A stretch of DNA of 5,302 nt from Treponema sp. (GTDB lineage Bacteria > Spirochaetota > Spirochaetia > Treponematales > Breznakiellaceae), in the NCBI GenBank assembly GCA_031254795.1, contig JAIRTS010000052.1, forward strand, positions 1 through 5,302. Reading direction: 5' to 3'. The position numbers were made by a program, and so were the translations under genes. The notes beneath the pieces are model-generated. The model did no database searches. It worked only from the letters and a program-made list of their open reading frames with translations, and had not been told where the DNA came from. Shown here in pieces: positions 1-4,649 of this stretch. Each line of letters opens with the position of its first letter. The first letter of the stretch is position 1.

Positions 1-1
1 C

Positions 2-118
2 TATTATATGCAGGCGTCCCTGTTCATCGAACACACCACGGTCAATACGGTCAGGATAGGCGTTTCGCTGGATAATATAGCGATCCTGGCGCTCTTGCTG
101 GGCGCGGCAACGCGGTAG
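2..118 (+). CDS. C-terminal fragment of an unidentified protein, cut by the window start
   Basis: An open frame enters from the left edge and stops at TAG 116-118, giving 38 visible residues. They begin YYMQASLFIEHTT and end in the hydrophobic run IAILALLLGAATR. Third codon positions are mostly G or C, as in the firm genes of this window, which is the main reason to think it is coding. I do not recognise the family. The hydrophobic tail could be a last membrane segment. The final codons, from about position 93, are also the first bases of the 84-bp tandem repeat, so the original C-terminus may have been replaced or extended when the array formed or grew. An ATG at 8-10 lies in frame but has no clear ribosome binding site, so the real start is presumably outside the window. 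The alternative is that this is chance open frame beside a repeat. Confidence 0.4.
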   Translation, partial: YYMQASLFIEHTTVNTVRIGVSLDNIAILALLLGAATR

Positions 119-747
119 CATTGAGCCAGCCTCAAAACAGCGCATCCCTTCCCGGCGCTTGCTGATCGCCGCGCTGTCTTACCGGGCGCGGCAACGCGGC
201 GGACTTGAGACGGTTTCAAAACAGCGCTTCCCTTCCCGACGCTTGCTGATTGTCGCGCTATCTTCCCGGGCGCGGTAACGCGGCGGAATTGAGACGGTTT
301 CAAAGCGGCGGCTCCCTTCCCGAGGTTTGCAGGTCGCCGCGCTATCTTGCTGGGCGCGGCAATGCGGTAGCATTGAGCCAGCCTCAAAACAGCACCTCCC
401 TTCCCGGCGCTTGCTGATCGCCGCGCTGTCTTGCCGGGCGCGGCAACGCAACGGACTTGAGACGGCCTCAAAACAGCCCCTCCCTTCCCGGCGCGTACTG
501 ATCGCCGCGCTATCCTGTAAGGTGCGGCAGTGTGGCGGCTTCAAAACAGCGGGCCGCTTCCCAGTGTTTACTGATCGCCGCGCTATCTTGCCGAGCGCAA
601 CGATGCGGTGGCATTGAGACGGTTTCAAAGCGGCGGTTCCCTTCCCGACGCTTGCTGATCGCCGCGCTGTCTTCCCGGGCGCGGCGACGCGGCGGCATTG
701 AGCCAGCCTCAAAACAGCGCTTCCCTTCCCGGCGCTTGCTGATCGCC
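93..747. repeat. Tandem array of an 84-bp repeat (seven units plus partial ends)
   Basis: The landmark TTCCC before a GCTTGCTGATCGCC-like stretch recurs at 149, 233, 317, 401, 485, 558, 642 and 726. The spacing is 84 bp except for one 73-bp step (485-557). A partial unit (about 93-148) precedes the first landmark, and similarity stops at about 747. Units are clearly diverged, not freshly duplicated. Two versions of the middle segment occur: TTGAGCCAGCCTCAA and TTGAGACGGTTTCAA. Because 84 is a multiple of three and the DNA is GC-rich, long frames stay open on both strands with 28-residue periodicity. None has a convincing start. On the + strand the repeated frame is broken by a TAA near 273 and shifted by the 11-bp deletion, so I read the array as non-coding. 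It lies downstream of comM and next to a possible gene end. CRISPR is excluded because the whole period repeats and there are no spacers. Confidence 0.93.
149..725 (+). other. Two potential stem-loops in each 84-bp repeat unit
   Basis: Stem-loop 1 is GCCGCGC, 11 nt of loop, then GCGCGGC (168-192 in the first full unit, recurring near 252, 336, 420, 504, 577 and 661). It is perfect in the units starting at 149, 317, 401 and 642. In the units at 233 and 485 the changes give U.G or G.U pairs on the + strand. It is disrupted in the unit at 558. Stem-loop 2 is TTGAG, 5 nt, then CTCAA or TTCAA (205-219 in the first full unit). The C-to-T difference again swaps a G-C for a G.U pair on the + strand. 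The unit at 485 lost the left arm of stem-loop 2. What is seen is the pairing potential; transcription of the region and any function are inference. Confidence 0.5.
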
Positions 748-802
748 ACTTTCGCTAGTAAAGGAGGGCGAAATGCCGTCCGCTGTGGCGTTCGCGGGGA
801 TT

Positions 803-2449
803 CTATGTCATCACATCATACGGATCATCCCCCAGTCTGCGGTGTTGAATGGCTTCCAGGATATGCACGGGTTTTATCGCGTCGCAGCCTTCGAGATCCG
901 CGATGGTGCGGGCGACGCGGAGAACGCCGTGAATCGCTCTGCCTGAAAACCCTAGTTTTTGTTCCGCCGCGTTGAGCGCCCGCTCTGCTTCGCCGGATAC
1001 GGCGCAGCACCGCTCTATAAGCGGCGGCGTCATGGCCGCGTTGCGCCTGATTGCGCCGCCGGCGTTGTCCTGAAACCGGGCGCGTTGTATCTCAACGGCT
1101 CGCGACACCCGCGCCGCCGCCGCCGAGCTTGGCTCTTCGGCGTTCGAGCCGGTGAGGGGCGTGTCACTCTGCTTTACCATAACCCGCAGTTCCACCCGGT
1201 CAAGCAGGGCGCCGCCGAATTTGCGCCAATACCGGTGAATTTCTTCGGGAGAGCAGAAGCAGGTGGCGCCGGGGCTGTCTCCGAAGTTGTGGCCTGTCAT
1301 GCCGAGTTTTCCGCACGGGCAGGGGTTCGCCGCGAGTATGAGTTGAAAATCAGCCGGAAGGCGCACGGAACTCTCGGCGCGGGAAATGCTGATGACCCTG
1401 TCTTCAAGCGGTTCGCGCAGGGCTTGCAGGACATTGCCCCGGAATTCCGGGGCTTCATCCAGAAAGAGCGCGCCGAAATGCGCGAGGCTGATTTCACCAG
1501 GGCGCACGGTCTTTCCGCCGCCTAAAATGCCTTCGACGCTCGCCGAATGGTGCGGCGAACGGAAGGGCGGCGTGGTGATAAGCCCTTCCTGCCCGGCGCC
1601 AAAGCGCGAGAGACCCGCAAGGCTGTGCAGCCGCGTCACCTCCACGGCTTCGCTCGGCAAGAGTGGCGCCATGATGGACGGGAGCCGCCTCGCCAGCATG
1701 GTCTTGCCTGCTCCGGGCGGTCCAAACACGAGGAGGTTGTGTCCTCCGGCCGCCGCAATCTCAAGCGCCCGCTTGTACCGTCCCTGCCCCCGCACATCGG
1801 CGAAGTCGCCCGCGAAATCGCCCGCGCAGTCGCCAGACTGCGCCGACTGCGTAGCCGGCGGCGACTGCGCGGGCGGCGCCGCCCGCGAGGATGGATCGGA
1901 GTTCGCCTGCTGTTGGACGTTCAAGCCGCTGGGGAAAACGCCGTTCCGGGCGTAGTACGCGACCGCTTCCGCCGCTTCCTTCAACGTCGCCACCGCCACG
2001 GTTTTATCCTTTGCCAGGATACGCGCTTCGGCGGCGTTTTCCAGAGGCACGATAAATCCCTTTATGCCGGACTCAAGCCCTCCGGCGATTGCCGCAAGCA
2101 CGCCCCGCACCGGGCGCAGGTTACCGGACAATTCAAGCTCCCCAAGCGCCATAAGATCGTCCGGCGGGGGAATAGAGCCTGCGGCCGCCATGATCGCGAG
2201 GGCGATGGGCAAATCGAGGGACGCCCCGTCTTTGCGGACTCCTGCCGGCGCGAGGTTGACAAGGACGCGATCCCTCGGAAACTCGAAGCCGGAATTGCGG
2301 AAAGCGGCCCGCGCCCGTTCCCGCGACTCCCGCACTGCGGTTTGGGCGAGCCCGGTGATGTCCGCGCCCGGTATGCCCCGGCGTATGTCGGCTTCCACCC
2401 GAATGATGACACCGTCCGCCCCAAAGGGCGCGTAGGATGTTATAAACAT
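803..2449 (-). CDS. comM: YifB/ComM-family Mg-chelatase-like AAA+ ATPase
   Basis: The predicted protein has 548 residues and starts at ATG 2449 with the typical family opening (SYAPFGADG...VEADIRRGIPG). Residues 1-165 form the N-terminal Lon-protease-like (ChlI) domain, including RNSGFEFPRDRVLVNLAPAG at 51-70. Residues 220-425 are the AAA+ core, with Walker A GPPGAGKT at 243-250, Walker B LFLDEA at 328-333, SPHHSAS at 298-304, and NPCPCG (375-380) plus CFC (397-399) as a possible metal-binding cysteine group. Residues 445-540 are the C-terminal chelatase domain with the SGRA...RVARTIADLEG signature (502-521). In naturally transformable bacteria ComM is a hexameric helicase that promotes branch migration during integration of incoming DNA; its role in other bacteria is unclear. 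The protein is longer than the roughly 500-residue relatives because of an Ala/Pro/Ser/Gln-rich linker at 172-218, partly built from a 12-bp DNA repeat. It is transcribed divergently from the MATE gene. All key ATPase residues are present, so it should be active. Confidence 0.96.
   Translation of the reverse strand: MFITSYAPFGADGVIIRVEADIRRGIPGADITGLAQTAVRESRERARAAFRNSGFEFPRDRVLVNLAPAGVRKDGASLDLPIALAIMAAAGSIPPPDDLMALGELELSGNLRPVRGVLAAIAGGLESGIKGFIVPLENAAEARILAKDKTVAVATLKEAAEAVAYYARNGVFPSGLNVQQQANSDPSSRAAPPAQSPPATQSAQSGDCAGDFAGDFADVRGQGRYKRALEIAAAGGHNLLVFGPPGAGKTMLARRLPSIMAPLLPSEAVEVTRLHSLAGLSRFGAGQEGLITTPPFRSPHHSASVEGILGGGKTVRPGEISLAHFGALFLDEAPEFRGNVLQALREPLEDRVISISRAESSVRLPADFQLILAANPCPCGKLGMTGHNFGDSPGATCFCSPEEIHRYWRKFGGALLDRVELRVMVKQSDTPLTGSNAEEPSSAAAARVSRAVEIQRARFQDNAGGAIRRNAAMTPPLIERCCAVSGEAERALNAAEQKLGFSGRAIHGVLRVARTIADLEGCDAIKPVHILEAIQHRRLGDDPYDVMT
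1803..1838. repeat. 12-bp tandem repeat inside comM encoding the linker
   Basis: Three near-copies of AARTCGCCCGCG-type sequence (1803-1814, 1815-1826, and a diverged third to 1838) encode the repeated GDCAGDFAGDFAD stretch at about residues 206-218 of the ComM-like protein. The copies keep the reading frame. They fall at the junction between the N-terminal domain and the AAA+ core, where length variation should be tolerated. Confidence 0.7.
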
Positions 2450-2453
2450 GACG

Positions 2454-2460
2454 CCTCTCT
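2454..2460 (-). promoter_or_regulatory. Ribosome binding site of comM
   Basis: The minus strand reads AGAGAGG, then CGTC, then the ATG at 2449. The spacing of four bases is a little short but acceptable. It supports the chosen start, which also fits the conserved family N-terminus. No convincing -35/-10 pair was seen upstream on the minus strand. Confidence 0.55.
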
Positions 2461-2567
2461 ACAATTTCTTGGGAAACACGCGATTTCATGGCCGCCGAAC
2501 CTCCGGCTCGTTGGCGAGAAAACGCAAATTGCAAGGTTGCCTATGATGAGTTTACATTGCAGACAAA

Positions 2568-2636
2568 CACTCTCTATATAATAGAAAGTCACGCGCGACC
2601 TGCTTTGCCATCTCGCTGTTTTCTCTCAAAATAGAC
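2568..2636. repeat. 69-bp intergenic repeat, copy 1
   Basis: The copy begins CACTCTCTATATAATAG and ends in TCTCAAAATAGAC. It differs from copy 2 (2680-2748) by a single base and carries a TATAAT hexamer at 2577-2582 on the + strand. The ends are not inverted repeats, so it is not a typical MITE. It contains no meaningful open frame. It lies 118 bp upstream of the comM start, and hairpin H1 begins 8 bp after its end. Confidence 0.92.
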
Positions 2637-2644
2637 TTACACTC

Positions 2645-2680
2645 GAGCCTGTTCCAAGACTGAAGTTTTCGAACAGTCTC
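2645..2680. repeat. Hairpin H1 (CTGTTCCAAGAC / GTTTTCGAACAG family)
   Basis: Two 16-base arms (2645-2660 and 2665-2680) flank the loop TGAA. The arms pair except at positions 4, 11 and 14, and the last of these would be a G.U pair in a + strand RNA. Its central 28 bp are identical to H3. It sits between repeat copies 1 and 2. It could terminate transcription, but no T-run follows on the + strand. Confidence 0.75.
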
Positions 2681-2748
2681 ACTCTCTATATAATAGAAAG
2701 TCACGCGCGACCTGCTTTGTCATCTCGCTGTTTTCTCTCAAAATAGAC
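2680..2748. repeat. 69-bp intergenic repeat, copy 2
   Basis: This copy is identical to copy 1 apart from one C/T change (CTTTGTCATC here, CTTTGCCATC there). Its first base is the last base of H1, and H2 begins 8 bp after its end, so repeat and hairpin appear to travel as a composite unit. It also carries TATATAAT on the + strand. Confidence 0.92.
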
Positions 2749-2756
2749 ATACTGCC

Positions 2757-2814
2757 GAGGCTGTTCCAAAACTAATTGACCACGCGCTAACGCGCCCGGT
2801 TTTGGAACAGCCTC
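2757..2814. repeat. Hairpin H2: perfect 16-bp inverted repeat with a 26-nt interior
   Basis: GAGGCTGTTCCAAAAC (2757-2772) is perfectly complementary to GTTTTGGAACAGCCTC (2799-2814). The interior contains a smaller CGCG-CTAA-CGCG stem (2783-2794). The arms are clearly related to those of H1 and H3, but here they match exactly. The right arm is followed by TTGCAGTTTTT, so a terminator reading rightwards is possible, although the T-run starts six bases after the stem. Confidence 0.85.
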
Positions 2815-2816
2815 TT

Positions 2817-2849
2817 GCAGTTTTTCTGGCTAAAGCCTTACAAAACTGC
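2817..2849. repeat. Hairpin with GCAGTTTT / AAAACTGC arms
   Basis: GCAGTTTT (2817-2824) pairs with AAAACTGC (2842-2849). Inside is GGC-TAAA-GCC (2828-2837), giving a two-part stem-loop. It begins 2 bp after H2, and CTTTTTAGAG follows it, so this pair could act as a rightward terminator with a T-run (2851-2855). No gene ends here on the + strand, which makes a simple gene terminator unlikely. Confidence 0.6.
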
Positions 2850-2864
2850 GCTTTTTAGAGGTTG

Positions 2865-2892
2865 CTGTTCCAAGACTGAAGTTTTCGAACAG
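2865..2892. repeat. Hairpin H3, core identical to H1
   Basis: CTGTTCCAAGAC (2865-2876), loop TGAA, and GTTTTCGAACAG (2881-2892) repeat the central 28 bp of H1 exactly, while the outer flanks differ. It stands 3 bp before repeat copy 3, just as H1 stands before copy 2. Confidence 0.75.
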
Positions 2893-2895
2893 GAT

Positions 2896-2967
2896 CACTC
2901 TCTATATAATAATAGAAAGTCACGCGCGACCTGCTTTGCCATCTTGCAGTTTTCTCTCAAAAAAGAC
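2896..2967. repeat. 72-bp intergenic repeat, copy 3
   Basis: This copy matches copies 1 and 2 but has an extra AAT in the TATATAATAATAG segment and three substitutions relative to copy 1 towards its right end (CTTGCA for CTCGCT, AAAAAAGAC for AAAATAGAC). It is the copy nearest the MATE gene, ending 85 bp before its start. Its -10-like box could contribute a promoter for that gene, but no good -35 box lies at the right distance. Confidence 0.9.
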
Positions 2968-2980
2968 ATACTACCTTCTA

Positions 2981-3019
2981 TTCCATTTTATGGAAGGAGC
3001 CGGCCCGCCCTGGGGCGGG
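2981..3019 (+). promoter_or_regulatory. Possible leader structure before the MATE gene
   Basis: A small hairpin TTCCAT-TTT-ATGGAA (2981-2995) overlaps a strong Shine-Dalgarno-like GGAAGGAG (2992-2999). A GC-rich hairpin CCCGCC-CTGG-GGCGGG (3004-3019) follows. No ATG or GTG follows at the distance expected for that site, and the MATE start is more than 50 bases further on. This could be a decayed start region or a leader that shapes expression. The structure is seen; the role is a guess. Confidence 0.3.
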
Positions 3020-3052
3020 GCATTAGACCCCCACTGCGAATAAGCGTTGTTT

Positions 3053-4399
3053 ATGACAAAGAATCTTACGGTAGGGAATCCCGCTCTGTTGATCGTGGGA
3101 TTCACGCTTCCCCTTATTATAGGAAATCTCTTTCAACAGTTTTACAATATGGCTGACGCTCTCATTGTAGGGCGCACTATCGGCATACACGCGCTCGCCG
3201 CGGTGGGCAGCGTCGGAAGCATGAACTTTCTCGTCTTGGGGTTTATGATAGGGTTTACGCAAGGGTTGTCGATCATCACGGCGCAACGTTTCGGCGCGGG
3301 CGATATGGACGGCGTGCGGAAGAGCTTCGCCGCCGGCATCGCGCTTGGCAGCATAGCGACCGTCGCGCTTATGGCGGCGAGCGTCGTCTCAGCCAGGCCG
3401 CTTTTGCGGTTGCTGAACACGCCGCCCGACATTATAGACGCCGCGTATTCATACATCGTCGTCATTTACTGGGGCTTTCCCGCGGCGCTCCTCTTCAACC
3501 TCCTGTCCGGCATGATGAGAGCGGTGGGCGACAGCGTGACGCCGCTCATTTTTCTTGTAATCGCGAGCGTCATCAACATCCTGCTGGATTTCGCCTTTAT
3601 TCTGTGGTTCAAAACCGGCGTTGAAGGCGCGGCGTACGCCACGGTTATCGCGCAGGCTATTTCGGGCGTTCTGTGCATTCCGGTGATGGTGAAAAAATTC
3701 CCCATGTTGCGCGCGCGGAAGGAGGATTGGAAACGTGTGGGCGCCCGTATATGGGAACATGGCAGGGTCGCGTTTCCCATGGGGTTCCAGATGAGCATTA
3801 TCGCGATAGGCGCGGTGACGGTGACGTTCGCGCTGAACAATCTGGGAAGTACGATTGCGGTGGCCGCGTATACCGCGTCCCAAAAGATCGATATGATGGC
3901 GACCATGCCGCTGAGCTCATTCGGCGTGGCCATGACGACTTACGTGGCGCAGAACTACGGCGCGCGCAAAATCGACCGCATCAAAAAGGGCATTTTGTAT
4001 TGCTACGCCATTTCGGGAACGTTTAGCGTGGTTATGGGGCTGGTCTGCTTTTTTGCCGGACAACGCTTCGCGAGCTTGTTTCTGGGGCCGGATCAGGCGG
4101 AAGCGATGGCGCTTTCCCATACCTACCTCAAGATAACCGGCAGCTTTTATTTTTCTCTCGCGTGGCTCTTTATCGCGCGGCAATCCTTGCAGGGGCTGGG
4201 CAACAGCATTGTTCCCACGCTCGCCGGCATTATGGAACTGCTCATGCGCGTCTTCGCCGCGATCCTTTTGCCCGGATTCTTCGGGTTTGCCGGTCTCTGT
4301 CTCGCAAATCCGCTCGCGTGGTTAGGCGCGTGTCTTCCGCTCACCATCGCGACTGTTCTGACCATCAGGCGGTTAGACAGGCGCAAGTCTCTGGCGTAG
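3053..4399 (+). CDS. MATE-family multidrug/sodium (or proton) antiporter
   Basis: The predicted protein has 448 residues, the usual length for MATE exporters, which swap Na+ or H+ for cationic drugs or metabolites across the inner membrane. About twelve hydrophobic segments fall in two six-helix halves (roughly residues 11-213 and 238-437), joined by a charged loop (KKFPMLRARKEDWKRVG, 214-230). The opening NPALLIVGFTLPLIIGNLFQ and then QFYNMADALIVGR (to residue 41) is typical of MATE proteins from spirochaetes and clostridia. Other family-like stretches are MRAVGDSVTPL (155-165), GAAYATVIAQ (192-201), YTASQKID (273-280) and SLQGLGNSIVPTL (378-390). I chose ATG 3053; an in-frame TTG at 3047 would add two residues. 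Neither has a clear ribosome binding site, which is odd beside the unused GGAAGGAG near 2995. The substrate cannot be told from sequence. The gene stands alone, divergent from comM and convergent with the ybaK-like gene. Confidence 0.95.
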   Translation: MTKNLTVGNPALLIVGFTLPLIIGNLFQQFYNMADALIVGRTIGIHALAAVGSVGSMNFLVLGFMIGFTQGLSIITAQRFGAGDMDGVRKSFAAGIALGSIATVALMAASVVSARPLLRLLNTPPDIIDAAYSYIVVIYWGFPAALLFNLLSGMMRAVGDSVTPLIFLVIASVINILLDFAFILWFKTGVEGAAYATVIAQAISGVLCIPVMVKKFPMLRARKEDWKRVGARIWEHGRVAFPMGFQMSIIAIGAVTVTFALNNLGSTIAVAAYTASQKIDMMATMPLSSFGVAMTTYVAQNYGARKIDRIKKGILYCYAISGTFSVVMGLVCFFAGQRFASLFLGPDQAEAMALSHTYLKITGSFYFSLAWLFIARQSLQGLGNSIVPTLAGIMELLMRVFAAILLPGFFGFAGLCLANPLAWLGACLPLTIATVLTIRRLDRRKSLA

Positions 4400-4413
4400 C
4401 GGACGCGGCGCGG

Positions 4414-4433
4414 GCGGCGCTTGCGGGCGCCGC
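4414..4433 (+). terminator. GC-rich hairpin just after the MATE gene
   Basis: GCGGCGC (4414-4420), loop TTGCGG, and GCGCCGC (4427-4433) form a 7-bp GC stem 14 bases after the stop codon. It is followed only by TTGATGA, not a true T-run. Position and stem suit a terminator; the weak tail lowers confidence. Confidence 0.45.
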
Positions 4434-4470
4434 TTGATGAACGAATTAATGAAAGAAAAAGGGAAATTGC

Positions 4471-4535
4471 GCGGATGGGTGTCCGGCGGATGAGTATCCG
4501 GCGGATGAGTGTCCGGCGGATGAATATCCGGCGGA
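4471..4535. repeat. 15-bp tandem repeat, four copies
   Basis: GCGGATGRGTRTCCG-type units occupy 4471-4485, 4486-4500, 4501-4515 and 4516-4530, with a fifth start (GCGGA) to 4535. Units differ at two or three positions. Since 15 is a multiple of three, frames on both strands remain open with five-residue periodicity (for example RRMSV/RRMNI on the + strand), but no plausible start or family is seen. The repeat lies in the 250-bp gap between two convergent genes; the rest of that gap shows only the two hairpins listed. Confidence 0.92.
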
Positions 4536-4625
4536 ACCAGGCTTCGGCGTTGAAATGGAGCAAGTCCCTACCCATTAGCCGCGCCATAGCGCGCGCGGCG
4601 TAAGGGAAACAGCGGGAAGCTCAAC

Positions 4626-4645
4626 CGGCGCGGAGGCTCCCGCCG
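4626..4645 (-). terminator. Hairpin just downstream of the YbaK-like gene
   Basis: CGGCG(C)GGA (4626-4634), loop GGC, and TCCCGCCG (4638-4645) give an 8-bp stem with one bulged base, four bases beyond the minus-strand stop codon. A modest pyrimidine stretch (TGTTTCCCTT on the minus strand) comes about 15 bases later. It may be a weak terminator, possibly helped by Rho. Confidence 0.35.
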
Positions 4646-4649
4646 CTCG

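Noticed and set aside
4..712. Long open frames across the 84-bp array on both strands, with 28-residue repeats
   Set aside because: The period is a multiple of three in GC-rich DNA, so several frames stay open together. None has a credible start, the 73-bp unit shifts them, and the + frame also has a stop near 273.
93..747. CRISPR array
   Set aside because: The full 84-bp period is repeated, with no unique spacers and no cas genes.
959..2581. Long + strand frames (188-344 codons) opposite comM
   Set aside because: They are shadows of the strongly supported minus-strand ATPase gene and have no recognisable domains.
2649..2892. LexA/SOS-type operator in the GTTC...GAAC motifs of H1 and H3
   Set aside because: The half-sites are too far apart for a known LexA box; they are better explained as hairpin arms.
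2568..2967. MITE or insertion sequence
   Set aside because: The 69-bp repeats have no terminal inverted repeats or evident target duplications, and no transposase is present.
2815..3156. + strand frame beginning MQFFWLKPYK through the intergenic repeats into the MATE gene
   Set aside because: It translates hairpin and repeat copy 3 sequence, has no ribosome binding site, and overlaps the MATE gene out of frame.
4147..4603. Small proteins with RRMSV- or IRRT-type repeats around the 15-bp tandem repeat
   Set aside because: The periodicity comes from the DNA repeat. One frame runs into the MATE gene on the opposite strand, and neither has a ribosome binding site.
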